A DNA stretch of 64,000 nucleotides. It comes from Mesostigma viride (lineage: Eukaryota > Streptophyta > Mesostigmatophyceae > Mesostigmatales > Mesostigmataceae). Location: contig RPFO01001237.1 of assembly GCA_009746045.1 (NCBI GenBank), positions 1 through 64,000 on the forward strand, given 5' to 3'. A program made the position numbers and the translations under genes. Shown here in pieces: positions 1 through 8,534 of the stretch. The stretch's first letter is position 1; every line of letters starts with the position of its first letter. Below the pieces are notes generated by a model, which was not told the origin of the DNA, did no database searches, and saw only the letters and a program-made list of their open reading frames with translations.

Positions 1-16
1 CGGCGCGAGGAGATGA

Positions 17-229
17 AGACCGCAGGCACCACAAGGGGGAGCAGCGGGCGGGGAGGATCTCGAAGAGGAGCCCGAGCGCTCGTGGCTGGACGACATGCCG
101 ACGATTGACGGAGGGACGGAGCTGTTGAACCTGTACCTGTCGATGGTGGAGCAGTGCAAGGCCTGCGGATACCCCTCTGCGCGAGTGACTTCCACGCGTT
201 TCTGCGAATTCGCGGAGGCGAACAGCTGA
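17..229 (+). CDS. C-terminal fragment of an unrecognised acidic protein
   Basis: An open frame enters from near the window edge and ends at the TGA at 227-229. An in-frame stop at 14-16 means the rest of the gene lies in another frame or outside the window. The readable tail is acidic (EDLEEEPERSWLDD) and contains a CxxC pair (CKACGY) with a further Cys near the end. Codon use is GC-rich like the viral genes to the right. I do not recognise the family; it could be the end of a larger viral enzyme. Its left boundary is unsupported. Confidence 0.35.
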   Translation, partial: RPQAPQGGAAGGEDLEEEPERSWLDDMPTIDGGTELLNLYLSMVEQCKACGYPSARVTSTRFCEFAEANS

Positions 230-233
230 TAAA

Positions 234-875
234 TTAAATATGAGCAGAGACGTATAGGACCACCCACATGACGCGCTGCGGTGCCACCACGGCGCAGGGA
301 TGAAATGCAAGAGAGCGCAACGGCGGTCGGAGCTGTTCCGTGCACCGGAAGCCGACGATGGGAACGGTCCAGGACCGGACCACTTGCACGAAGAGAAGGG
401 GGGCCCCCCGCGCCTCCAAGACCGTGGACGTGTTCACGCAGTTCCTGAGAGCATCAAGGAGTACGACACGGTGCACCCGCAAGCCAGAGCGCCCGCCCCC
501 CCCCCGCCACCACCACCCCCCCCGCGGCGTACCCTCCCCAGACGATGACGATGCACCCCGTCGTCGACCTGTCGGGCGACGACTCGGTGTGTACGCCAAG
601 CTGTCCGAGGATCCGTGACCGACGGCGAGATGCGGAAGTTGGCGGCGGCACGGGCCCTCACGATGGGCCCGCGACACGCGATGCAGAGTTACGTCAGCCC
701 CGGTGGTCGACCCCCTTGGCCTGACGAACTGCGTGACGTTTTTCATGCCCGGAAAGCGGGCAACGGCAGGCGGCGCGCCGCTAGAATCGCTACAGGTCCT
801 GAGGGGGCAGGGCGCACGCAGGGCTCGCGTGCCTGTCCAGGTACTCCGGGGGAAGGTGAGCGAGGGCGGGGGGAA
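234..875. other. Stretch with only broken coding signal
   Basis: No single convincing gene is visible. On the plus strand a possible small acidic protein starts near 550 (PVVDLSGDDSV). It would need two frame changes to join a later segment (RKLAAARALTMGPRHAMQSY) near 640. A C-rich run at about 490-530 encodes only polyproline. The stretch could hold one decayed short viral gene, or nothing functional. Confidence 0.3.
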
Positions 876-879
876 CCCC

Positions 880-1308
880 TCGTCCTCGCACTCCCACCTG
901 GTCTCTAGGTTGTATCCGAGCTTCAGTATCTGCCACTCCTTCCACTTGGTGCGCATGTACACCTCGATGTTGGCCTTACCCTTGTCGCGGTGGAGGTCAA
1001 AGATGGGGAACCGGTCCGGGTTCGCGTGCCAGTAGTCGCCGTGGTACTCGAACACGGTGCATGGGAGGATGGGTGTCGGCACTGAACCCGTCCACGAACA
1101 GCTTGTACCCCGTCTGGGTGCGCAGGACGACCTCGCCACCGTTGCGCGCGTGCTGGATCTTGATGGAGCGGTGCCTCTCGATGTCCTGCAGCCACCGGAT
1201 GGACTTGGGGAGAAACGACGCGGCTATCACTCCGGGGCGAATGAGACTCATAACTTGTTTCATTTTTTGTAATAAACACGAGACTTTTTTGCGCAACCAG
1301 GCGGCCAT
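880..1308 (-). pseudogene. VSR/restriction-endonuclease-like nuclease, frameshifted
   Basis: Two overlapping minus-strand frames together give one nuclease-like protein. The first carries SIRWLQDIERHRSIKIQHA then NGGEV and VDGF. After a frame change near 1070 the second carries VFEYHGDYWHANP and TKWKEWQILKLGY. This layout (Asp in VDG, Glu in the VFEYHGDYWH block, Lys downstream) is typical of Vsr-like/PD-(D/E)XK nucleases found in giant viruses and phages. The start could be ATG at 1308 or, more likely, ATG at 1263 (MKQVMSLIRPG). The gene is divergent from the BRO-like gene at 1357. The natural C-terminus is unclear after about 880. The family assignment is from motif recognition. Confidence 0.6.
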
Positions 1309-1356
1309 GCGCGTTCATCCGTGGCCTATTTTGTCTCGTAAGCAGTACCCCCGACC

Positions 1357-2209
1357 ATGTCTTCAGTCATCCGTTACCTCGCCCCCAGAGACGGGGCAGA
1401 CGACGACCCGCAGTTCGCGGGCAAGATCCGGACCCGTGACGGAGGATGGCAGGATTTCGATTATCGATGTGCTATCATGCTTCGGGTTTCAGGCACCAAG
1501 AGACATTTGGTTCAAGCTGCAAAAAGCCAATCCCGAGGTCGTCTCTAATAGAGACACCTTCAAGTTTCCCGGTCGAGGGCAAAACGACACCCCCGTAACC
1601 GATCGTAAGGGTTTGACGCAGATCATAATGCTACTCCCCGGCAAGATAGCTGCCAAGTTCCGCGACAAGGTGGCGGTGCTACTGGAGCGCTACCTGGATG
1701 CGGACCGCTCCCTGGCAGAAGACATTTTGAGACGCGCAGATGAGCGCGACGGGGCCGTGGCGAACCTCCAAGAGCACCCTCGCGTCAAGAGTTGCGAATC
1801 CACCAAGGAGCTTAACAACGCCATTAAGCAGTACTCGGACAGGCACGAGGGGTGCGGGGTGCTGTACCCCGCCGTGCACGACATCAACAACCTGGCGGTC
1901 ACCGGCAAGACCGCCAGGCAGCTCAAGGCCGCCTACTCGGCTAAGGCGCACGGGTCCTCGCGCGACCTTAACAGCAAGGTGCAGAGTGCCGCCATGTTCT
2001 TTCTGCAGTGGAGCGAGGCCGACAAGATCGCCAGGACGGGCGCCAACCCCGTGGAGGTGGCAAAGAGGTCCCGGGCTTTGTTTGAGCCCGTGTTCAGGGC
2101 GGACGGATTGCACGAGTCGACCGCCGACGGGGCGTGCATCAAGGAGAACGCGAAGGTCATGCGCCTGAACCAGGAGGCGCGGAGAGAGGCCGCTAGGATT
2201 GCCGTTTAA
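1357..2209 (+). pseudogene. MSV199/BRO-type DNA-binding protein, one frameshift
   Basis: The ATG at 1357 begins MSSVIRYLAPRDGADD...FAGKIR. After a frame change near 1450 the protein continues ISIIDVLSCFGFQ and runs to the stop at 2209. The frame change is supported by the intact paralogue at 8535-9524, where the same blocks lie in one frame (YLAP, FAGKIR, then ASIIDLVRVICF). Shared core motifs are KFPGRGQ, TPVTDRKG, IIMLLPGKIAAKFR and LLERYLDADRSLA. BRO and MSV199 proteins are multi-copy viral DNA-binding proteins whose roles are mostly unknown. A third, truncated copy lies at 34566-34799, nearly identical in the LPGKIAAKFR block. Confidence 0.7.
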
Positions 2210-2281
2210 TAGTGTTTGATAAACATTTTATAAAGCACCAGAATTTCCTATGCACGTTTAATAAACACAAAATTATTCGCT

Positions 2282-2791
2282 CTACTCCAGGATGTTGTCT
2301 CCGTTGATGTAGGTCCCGCGGTTGCCGCGGTGCACCACCGTGAAGGAGGCGTAGGGGAGGACGGAGTTGTCGGGCTGCGTGTCTCCCAGGAGGGTGAGGG
2401 CGTACCGCTCGTAGTCCGGGAGCGTGGAGTACACGCTGCGGACTTTCCCGAGCCGGTTCACGATCTCGTCGTTCAGCTGCCCGAGCAGCTTCCACACGGT
2501 CGACATGGACCCCTCGTGGACGGCGCGGCGCTCCAGGTAGCTGGCGTCGCTGCGTGCCTCGTACACGGAGCGGGCGGTTTGCAGTACCTCGTCCTCGGGC
2601 ACGTCCACGCCCCACGAGGCGCGAGCGGTGTCCGCGATGTTGCGGATGTTGCCGGGTTGGAACAGCTCGGAGAAGAGCGGGAACATCTGGGCGGCGAGCG
2701 CGTCGTCCCCGGGCCTGGCGAAGGCCCGGGACGTCCCGCCCGCTATTGACACGTATTGGCCGGGGTTTGGTACGTTCTCAACGGGATACAT
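2282..2791 (-). CDS. NCLDV conserved protein, minor-capsid-like
   Basis: Intact frame of 169 aa from ATG 2791. The N-terminal part reads FPLFSELFQPGNIRNIADT, then a helical stretch leads to GQLNDEIVNRLGKVRSVYS. That spacing (F..LF...NI..I, then LN..V) resembles a small virion-associated family found across giant viruses, often one copy per genome. The family name is uncertain, so the capsid role is inferred. It is divergent from the resolvase with only 13 bp between the two ATGs, so they share an AT-rich promoter region (TTTTATATTACGG). Confidence 0.5.
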   Translation of the reverse strand: MYPVENVPNPGQYVSIAGGTSRAFARPGDDALAAQMFPLFSELFQPGNIRNIADTARASWGVDVPEDEVLQTARSVYEARSDASYLERRAVHEGSMSTVWKLLGQLNDEIVNRLGKVRSVYSTLPDYERYALTLLGDTQPDNSVLPYASFTVVHRGNRGTYINGDNILE

Positions 2792-2804
2792 TTTATATTA
2801 CGGT

Positions 2805-3641
2805 ATGATATATTTTGGCGCCCCGAAGATGACCATCATCCTGAGCTTCGACGTGGGGATCGCCAACCTGGCGTACTGCATGGTCCAGCGGACGGAGGGC
2901 GAGGGCAACCCGTACGCCAACAACCTGCCGTTCGAGATCCTGCAGTGGGAGGTGATCGACCTGAACGCGGCCACGCTGGAGGAGGCGTGCCGCAACCTCC
3001 CCCGCGAGCTTCACCGCCGCATGGGTGTTCTCGGGGTGGCGGACCGCGTGGTGATCGAGCGGCAGACCAAGTCCAACGTGAAGATGAAGGTGATCAGCCA
3101 CGTGATCCAGTCGTTCTTCGAGACGCACATGCTCTACCAGGGGGGCTGAAAATTCGTAACGGAAACTTTTTGGTAGTTGGCGTCACTTCCTTTGGTTCGA
3201 CTGAAAATTCGCTGAAATTCGCTGAATTCGTACCGTAGCCTAATTTTTAGTACCTCGAAGTGACGGGGCACCTAAAAATTTGCCCACAAGTACACTTGGC
3301 AGCGCGCTCACTGGGAAAAATTGTACAGCCGCTCCGGCGGGCCACTTGAACGAATTGTAATGGGCGATGAGGGTGGAGTTCTCTTCCCCCCACAAGAAGC
3401 TGGGAGTCTACACGGGGCCGGCGATCACGTGCACCCTGAAGAACAACTACCGCCGCAACAAGCGCCTGGCCATCGACCACACGCAGAAGATCCTGGAGAA
3501 GTACCCCGTGTTCATGTCCTACTTCCACATGCTCTCCAAAAGGACGACGCCGCCGACGCGCTCTTGCACGCGCTGGTGTGCCTGAACGAGGAGCGCCCCC
3601 CCCCACCGCTGGCCCCCCCGGCCCGCGAGGTGGACCTGTGA
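2805..3641 (+). pseudogene. Poxvirus A22-like RuvC Holliday-junction resolvase, interrupted
   Basis: The N-terminal half (ATG 2805 or 2829) has the RuvC-fold first strand ILSFDVGIANLAYCMV with a catalytic Asp, then VIERQTKSNVKMK with a catalytic Glu and HVIQSFFETHML. It stops at 3149, inside an inserted 220-bp repeat. The C-terminal half resumes at about 3367 (RVEFSSPHKKL, then RRNKRLAIDHTQKILEKY) and needs a one-base change near 3540 (an AAAA run) to reach DDAADALLHALVCL, which carries the final catalytic Asp pair. In NCLDVs this enzyme resolves concatemers or recombination junctions during DNA replication. As read here the gene cannot give a full-length product. Confidence 0.85.
3143..3362 (+). 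repeat. 220-bp repeat inserted in the resolvase gene; exact inverted copy at 27415-27634
   Basis: Every base from 3143 to 3362 matches the reverse complement of 27415-27634. The right end (…TTGAACGAATTGTAATG) is the terminus of the 785-bp TIR element at 27415-28199. This copy is therefore one end of that element without its partner end. Its left edge lies in a G run of the resolvase gene, so any target duplication (perhaps GGGC) is ambiguous. The insertion supplies the in-frame stop that ends the N-terminal half of the resolvase. Confidence 0.85.
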
Positions 3642-3673
3642 CGCGCTTAGCGGACGGAAATAATGGGCGGTAT

Positions 3674-4540
3674 ATGGACGAGATACATCATTCCATGGCT
3701 ACCGAGGAGATCGCCGCGGAGGTCGAGATCCACCCGATCGTGAAGGCGCTGTTGAGCGTGAAGGCGGCCCCGCAGGGCTCCAAGGAGTGGCACGACACGC
3801 GCGACAAGATGCTGACGGCCTCGGACGTCGCCGCCGCCATCGGGGCGAACCCGTACCAGAGCCCCGCGAAACTGTTGCGCAAGAAACTGGGCGACGATCG
3901 GTTCGTGTTCAAGGGCAACGCGGCGACGAGACACGGCAACGAGAACGAGGAGGTGGCGGCCCAGGAGTACGAGCGCCGTACGGGGCACAAGTGCTACCAG
4001 TTCGGTCTCATCCCCCACCCGCTCCACACGTGGCTTGGGGGCAGCCCGGACCGCATCACGTCCGACGGGATCCTGGTGGAGATCAAGTGCCCGCTGCGGC
4101 GTGAGATCAAGCACGAGATCCCGTCCTATTACTTGCCCCAGGTGCAGGTGCTGCTGGAGATCACCAACCTGGAGACGTGCCATTTCGTGCAGTTCCGCCC
4201 GGCGTCCACATGGAACGAGATGGAGCTGGACATCCTGGAGATCAGGCGGGACCGCGGGTGGTTCCGCAGCAAGCTCCCGATAATGCAGAAGTTCCGCGAG
4301 ACGTGGGTGGAGGCCGCCGAGAACGGCGGGCTCAGTTACTTAGACAGGGGCGTGTTCGGCAACCCCAGCGGGTCGTCGGGTAGCGACGAGGACGCGCCGT
4401 CCAAGCGCAGGAAGACCACGGAGGTGGAGCTCGACGCGCCGTTTTTGTTCTTGGAGTCCAAGAGGGCCGTCCCGACTCCGCCTCACCACCCGGTGATCCC
4501 CGCAGCGACCCTCAGCGAGCCCGTGGCCGCTCTTAATTGA
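3674..4540 (+). CDS. YqaJ-like viral recombinase / lambda-type exonuclease
   Basis: From ATG 3674 (MDEIHHSMATEE) the protein is 288 aa. Motifs run in the expected order: GSKEWHDTRDKMLTASDVAA, IGANPYQSP, KGNAATRHGNENE, then the catalytic SPDRIT (Asp about residue 125) and VEIKCP (Glu and Lys about 136-138), and YYLPQVQVLLE. This is the PD-(D/E)XK core of YqaJ/lambda exonuclease, which degrades one strand of dsDNA ends for single-strand annealing recombination. The Ser/Asp-rich tail with SKRRKTTE looks like a nuclear signal. The frame is intact. Upstream in-frame codons overlap the end of the resolvase and are unlikely to be used. Confidence 0.85.
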   Translation: MDEIHHSMATEEIAAEVEIHPIVKALLSVKAAPQGSKEWHDTRDKMLTASDVAAAIGANPYQSPAKLLRKKLGDDRFVFKGNAATRHGNENEEVAAQEYERRTGHKCYQFGLIPHPLHTWLGGSPDRITSDGILVEIKCPLRREIKHEIPSYYLPQVQVLLEITNLETCHFVQFRPASTWNEMELDILEIRRDRGWFRSKLPIMQKFRETWVEAAENGGLSYLDRGVFGNPSGSSGSDEDAPSKRRKTTEVELDAPFLFLESKRAVPTPPHHPVIPAATLSEPVAALN

Positions 4541-4625
4541 TTGGCCGTAAGAGCTACAACGCGACCCGGTGCTCGCTTACAGCGGGAAAAAGATAATGGC
4601 GGGCACTGGTATACTAGACGGAACC

Positions 4626-5351
4626 ATGGCGGCGGCGGGCAGCGGCAAGTACATGAACGTGAAGGTGGGCCAGGCGGTGGTGCTGACGGAGGAGCAGCAC
4701 AAGGCGTTCCAGGAGACCGGGGTGATGCCCACCACGGCGAGTCCGATCCCGGTGTCCTCCCCCTACTCGGCGACGGACCCGCCCAGCCCCCGCACGCCGC
4801 CAGCTGAGAGTGACAAGGAGGCCCCCCCCGAGGCGCCCGGCGCTCCCGTGAAGCCCGCGAAGGAGGTGCAGGCGACGGCGGATCCGCCCCACCTGCACGT
4901 GGACGGCCAGCAGTTCGCGGTCGTGAGCATGGTGGTGCCCCCCCTCAGCAACCACATGGCGCTGAAGGTGCGCGGGGTGTTCGCGGACGAGGAGAAGGCG
5001 GGCGAGCACGCGCGGGAGCTGATGAAGGCCGACCCGAATTTCGACATCTACGTGGTGAGCATGTACAACTGGCTGGTGCTGCCCCTCCCGGACGACCTGC
5101 GCGGGGACGTCAAGCACGAGTACGTGGACGACCGTCTGGGCAAGATCATGGGCCGGTACCACTCCGAGCGGGAGAAGTTCAAGCGGTTCAACGAGCAGCG
5201 GGCGCTGGCGACCAAGGAGGCGGGCGAGGCGGGCGAGGCGGGCGAGGTGCAGGCGGACGTGGCCGTGCCGACGGAGGTGCGCCTGGAGGCGCCGCCGGAC
5301 GAGGTGGTGGGGTCCTCGTCGGCGCTCACGCTACCAACATCGACTGATTGA
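4626..5351 (+). CDS. NCLDV conserved protein (DUF5832-like)
   Basis: The start at 4626 (MAAAGSGKYMNVKVG) is preferred because TATACTAG lies 9 bp upstream; ATG 4596 is an alternative. The N-terminal third is Pro/Thr-rich and disordered. The folded core reads VDGQQFAVVSMVVPP, ALKVRGVFADEEKAGEHARE, FDIYVVSMYNWLVLPL. This 'keeps a current view, then counts down a residue as an increment' layout recurs in a giant-virus family that I recall as DUF5832, of unknown function. A coiled charged segment (HSEREKFKRFNEQRALA) and an EAGEAGEAGE repeat close the protein. The frame is intact. Confidence 0.55.
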   Translation: MAAAGSGKYMNVKVGQAVVLTEEQHKAFQETGVMPTTASPIPVSSPYSATDPPSPRTPPAESDKEAPPEAPGAPVKPAKEVQATADPPHLHVDGQQFAVVSMVVPPLSNHMALKVRGVFADEEKAGEHARELMKADPNFDIYVVSMYNWLVLPLPDDLRGDVKHEYVDDRLGKIMGRYHSEREKFKRFNEQRALATKEAGEAGEAGEVQADVAVPTEVRLEAPPDEVVGSSSALTLPTSTD

Positions 5352-5628
5352 AGCCGCCGCCCATCGATCGGCCCGCGCTGACGCTCCCCCCACGTCTCCC
5401 AAATCGTACGGGGCCGACGGGGCGAAGGAGACGGGGGCGGCGTAGTAGGCCGCGGTGGACGGGCCGCGGCGGGAGCGCCGCCAGACCATGTACCCCCGAT
5501 GGCGATGGCGACTATCGACAGGATGATCACGAGGTTCTTCAGGGCAGCGCGGAATCGTTTCCGTCTCGCCGCCTCCTCTCGTTGTTGTTGTTCGCGTGGA
5601 ATTGGCTTCCGTTGAACTGGACCGCCAT
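5331..5628 (-). pseudogene. Small single-pass membrane protein, frame-broken
   Basis: ATG 5628 starts MAVQFNGSQFHANNNN. The frame then changes to EQQQREEAARRKRFRAAL followed by a clear transmembrane helix (NLVIILSIVAIAIGG, about 5500-5550). A second change is needed to end at the stop at 5331 (…AAYYAAPVSFAPSAPYDLG). Small membrane proteins of this plan are common in giant-virus virions. Both frame changes are inferred from the quality of the peptide alone. The 3' end overlaps the preceding plus-strand gene by about 21 bp. Confidence 0.35.
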
Positions 5629-5705
5629 GGTGTATAACTAATAATGTCAATAAAATTCTTACATCAACCTGATACGAATAAAAAATGTGAGCAATCTTGT
5701 GAGGA

Positions 5706-6875
5706 ATGAAGATTAGGCCATTGTCTGTCCACGAGACCCGGATTGTTCCTGTTTATTACAACTCGGCCAGAGAGACGTATGTCTCGGAGCGGGAAGAGTT
5801 GGAACCACGAAAGACAAACGTCGATCTGCCGATTGCCGCTTACGTAAACGAGAAGTCGATTTCTCAGGTCGCAAAAGAGCTTTTTTCCGGAAACTCCCCG
5901 GCAGACGTGATTACGCGTAACCGGTTGCGACTGGCCATTGAGTGGGCAGACGCCTTGACCAACCCTGGATCGAAACTGTTCATCAAAGACGCGGCGATGA
6001 AAAGGGACGTCGCGGCTAGACCCATACCCCTGTCTAAAAGATACTTCAGCGAACAGAAAGTTCTAAAACACGACGAGGTGAAGGAGTTGATACCGGCGGA
6101 GGCGCGGTCGGCGCTGTTGGACCCGGATATAAACAGATTGCTGAAAATACGGGCAATGCTAGCTGACCGCAGCAACATGTTGACTGCGTTGGGGTACATC
6201 AACGTCGGAGAGGGTAAGTGGGGTCGACTTCATGGTATGGCGCGACACGAGTCCGGTAGGGAGATGACTCCACTAAGCATTCAATACACTAAAAAACAAC
6301 TTGAAGATCTCGAGAGGTCTATCAAGGAGGAGATGGGTCGCGCAATAGTCAGCAAGATGACGAAGCGCATGGACGTGATTGATAACAGTCTCGAGAGTGT
6401 CCAATCGCGGATCCAAGACGAGATGACGCAACCCGAAGAGAAACGCAACAAGACGAGACTGGACCGGTTGCGCCGACAAGAGGCTGAACTTCTCCTACAG
6501 GAGAAGGACGAGATAGCCCACCAAAAGCGGATGTGGGAGGCACGGGCCCCGGTACACATTCCTCAACTTGCATCTTATTTGACGCATGGGAGAGAGAGTG
6601 AGAAGATGCGCGATCGAAAGGTAGACACGTACAAAGTGATCAACGAGGACCTAGGACTGCTTCAGAAGAAGCCGAAACAAAAGGCACGTGGTCCGATGCC
6701 GACCCGCAGATCGGGCCGGACGCAGCACGTGCCCGGGGAGATGTTCGATTTCGAAGAGGCCGGGAGGAAGGCCGAGAGGAAGGCCGCGAAGAAGAAGGGG
6801 TCGGACGGGGCCGGTCCGTCCCACCAGGTCAAGGCGCGGCGGTACCGCAAGAGGCGCGCGGCCACGAGGAGGTAG
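5706..6875 (+). CDS. Basic, helical 389-aa protein of unknown function
   Basis: Intact frame from ATG 5706. The first half is globular (LPIAAYVNEKSISQVAKEL, SKRYFSEQKVLKHDEVKEL). A long charged helical region follows (about 190-290: KKQLEDLERSIKEEMGRAI, RLRRQEAELLLQEKDEIAH). The tail is strongly basic (GRKAERKAAKKKG, ARRYRKRRAATRR), which suggests nucleic-acid or virion-core binding. Codon use is noticeably less GC-rich in the first half than in neighbouring genes. It converges on the 6880-7599 gene with a 4-bp gap. I do not recognise the family. Confidence 0.7.
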   Translation: MKIRPLSVHETRIVPVYYNSARETYVSEREELEPRKTNVDLPIAAYVNEKSISQVAKELFSGNSPADVITRNRLRLAIEWADALTNPGSKLFIKDAAMKRDVAARPIPLSKRYFSEQKVLKHDEVKELIPAEARSALLDPDINRLLKIRAMLADRSNMLTALGYINVGEGKWGRLHGMARHESGREMTPLSIQYTKKQLEDLERSIKEEMGRAIVSKMTKRMDVIDNSLESVQSRIQDEMTQPEEKRNKTRLDRLRRQEAELLLQEKDEIAHQKRMWEARAPVHIPQLASYLTHGRESEKMRDRKVDTYKVINEDLGLLQKKPKQKARGPMPTRRSGRTQHVPGEMFDFEEAGRKAERKAAKKKGSDGAGPSHQVKARRYRKRRAATRR

Positions 6876-6879
6876 GCGA

Positions 6880-7599
6880 CTATCCGCGACCGAACATGCG
6901 CCCGAAGAACCCCGTGCCGGACGCCTTTCCACGCCCCCTCGCCTGGGTCCGAGGCAAAGCCCGCGGTGCATTCCTGGCGGCCTCGATCTGCGCCCAGGCA
7001 GCCGCGTCCTCCTCGCGCGCACGGTCGTCGATGTACGGCGGCGGATCGGGCAATGCCCTCATCATGTCTTGCATGATCATCATCGACCTCTCTCTTTCCG
7101 GTTGCCTATCAACCGGGGGTGGTGCCCCCCAAGGGAGCTGTACCGTCACGTACTGCTCGATGTTTGGTAGCGTCTTTCTTTCCACCTTGGGGGCGGGAGG
7201 CGGTGGAGCCGCGCTCTTTTGGGCGCTTTCCCGCGCGACGATGCGCCTCTTCAATTCCGCGAAGGTATTTTGGGTGAACGGTTGGCTTCTGAACCACTCT
7301 AGGTCCTCCAAGCTCGGTCTGTCCCCCAACTTGCCATATTCGTACCATATCACGTCGGACGCGTCCGATTCTGGAACGAGAACCTCGTCAAGATCTGTGG
7401 GCATCACTACTTGTGCGTTGATTTCATCCATGAACTCGTCCAAAGAGTCCGCATCGGCGACATCGTCGGCGCGCATCCTGTGCGGCATCGGCGGCACGCG
7501 GCGGCTCTTATTACTCGAATGCACCTTACACTTCCTGACCCGCCCCTTGGTCGCGTTCGAGCACCGCACCCCGCGTTTCGTGAGCGCGCTGCACCTCAT
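6880..7599 (-). CDS. Cys/His-cluster (DUF5763-like) N-terminal domain protein, copy 1
   Basis: The protein starts MRCSALTKRGVRCSN and continues to CKVH, giving a C-x8-C-x(n)-C-x2-H cluster like the small DUF5763-type zinc-binding domain. The rest (to 239 aa) is acidic then Pro-rich, with LGDRPSLEDLEWFRSQPFTQ, and a Gly-rich basic end (KASGTGFFGRMFGRG). At least five other genes in the window share the N-terminal cluster but have unrelated tails. This copy is intact and upstream sequence is AT-rich (AGAAAATAAAATG). Function is unknown; a shared cofactor- or nucleic-acid-binding head on variable tails is an inference. Confidence 0.65.
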   Translation of the reverse strand: MRCSALTKRGVRCSNATKGRVRKCKVHSSNKSRRVPPMPHRMRADDVADADSLDEFMDEINAQVVMPTDLDEVLVPESDASDVIWYEYGKLGDRPSLEDLEWFRSQPFTQNTFAELKRRIVARESAQKSAAPPPPAPKVERKTLPNIEQYVTVQLPWGAPPPVDRQPERERSMMIMQDMMRALPDPPPYIDDRAREEDAAAWAQIEAARNAPRALPRTQARGRGKASGTGFFGRMFGRG

Positions 7600-7769
7600 T
7601 TACCGTCCTGATAGAAAATAAAATGTAATACAATCGATTGTGGCCATGAGCGAGGATCCGTACGCGGACCTCTTCGCACGAGGATTCGCGGGCAATTTAT
7701 CCGCCCTCGCGGTCCTCAATATCTGCAGATGGGTGAATCGTTGGTTGGCGTCACGTTTGGGCGGTGAGT

Positions 7770-7841
7770 GTTCTGGACGGGATTTGGACCCGCAACCTCT
7801 GGCTCATAAGGCAAGCGCTCTACCGGTTGAGCTACCAGAAC
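7770..7841 (-). tRNA. tRNA-Ile (anticodon UAU)
   Basis: On the minus strand, 72 nt fold into a full cloverleaf. The acceptor stem GTTCTGG/CCAGAAC is perfect. The D arm is GCTC/GAGC around AACCGGTA, and the T arm is GCGGG/CCCGT with loop TCCAAAT. The anticodon stem CTTGC/GCCAG has one T-C mismatch and its loop CTTATGA reads UAU (Ile, AUA codon). No intron and no encoded CCA are seen. Virus-encoded tRNAs are common in giant viruses. A host tRNA or a decayed copy is also possible because of the stem mismatch and the T-loop starting TC. Confidence 0.75.
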
Positions 7842-7883
7842 GTATGGGGGGGTAGAATAGCGGGTAGCCCTCACATCTGAGGG

Positions 7884-8075
7884 CTATGCTGGTGAGGTCG
7901 TGTCAACCACAAAAACAGGCCCAGTCGATGAACGCGGAGTCAATGCAGATTGTTTACTATTCCCATAGTAAACAATCTGGATGAGCATATTCCTGCTGGC
8001 TACGGGCGTCTCCCAGTTGCCTCTCCCGGGAAATTTGAACTTTGGACAAGTTGTCCACAGTTCGCGATGCCCCAC
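7884..8075 (-). pseudogene. BRO/MSV199 gene fragment with a fold-back hairpin
   Basis: The minus-strand peptide KFKFPGRGNWETPVASRNML.IQIVYY matches the core of the intact BRO-like gene at 8535-9524 (TFPGKGQRATPVATRNVL.QIV). Homology ends at a perfect hairpin at 7946-7979 (15-bp stems CAGATTGTTTACTAT, 4-nt loop), where the coding strand folds back on itself. No start codon or C-terminal half is present. Confidence 0.65.
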
Positions 8076-8082
8076 CTCAACC

Positions 8083-8145
8083 CTTGGCGGTGTTGTAGAT
8101 TAGGATCTTGCCGATCCACCCGTCAAAGGCGCGGCTGGAGTTTGA
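8083..8145 (-). pseudogene. Fragment of the fibre gene lectin module
   Basis: The minus strand encodes FDGWIGKILIYNTAK-like sequence. At the DNA level it closely matches 11545-11600 inside the fibre gene (CTTGGCGGTGTTGTAGAT…ATCTTGCCGATCCACCCGTC). It lies between two BRO fragments, so the patch 7.88-8.43 kb is a mosaic of pieces from the two genes immediately to its right. Confidence 0.6.
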
Positions 8146-8319
8146 CTGCTCTCCACCTATAGATAGATCCCCTGCGCAAGACGACCTGCTCCTGACCCGC
8201 CCCCTGAACCAGGCCAGATTCGAACGGGGCGGGGCGAAGCGGATCAAGTGCTGAGAATCTGATTATACAGCGAACAAAGATTATTTATTCCCATCGTTAA
8301 GCGCGATCATTAGTGAAGT

Positions 8320-8430
8320 ATGTACTCCCCAGGGGAAAGTACTTGATCAATTGCCTGTCCCCCGTTGCCTCTCCCGAGAAATTTGAACTTTGCCACTTTT
8401 GTCCACAGTTTGCGATGGCCGAGCCTTGCC
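8320..8430 (-). pseudogene. Second BRO/MSV199 gene fragment
   Basis: Reading the minus strand gives AIANCGQKWQSSNFSGEATGD, a decayed form of the TSCPEFTFPGKGQRATPVAT block of the 8535-9524 gene. The plus-strand DNA CCGTTGCCTCTCCCGAGAAATTTG is nearly the same as in the fragment at about 8015-8040, so the two fragments are copies of each other. Flanking bases 8145-8320 and 8430-8535 show no gene. Confidence 0.55.
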
Positions 8431-8534
8431 ACACGTGTTTCCACGTTGCCTCTATTCCAACTTCACGCACGCTGCATAAAGTTCGTGATGCTGCCAGCCA
8501 GTCAAAGTTGACATGTGCGTGAATGCTGGCATTC

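Noticed and set aside
7640-7855. 71-aa plus-strand ORF (MSEDPYADLFARGFAG…)
   Set aside because: Its second half runs across the tRNA on the other strand; only the first 40 codons could be coding and nothing supports them.
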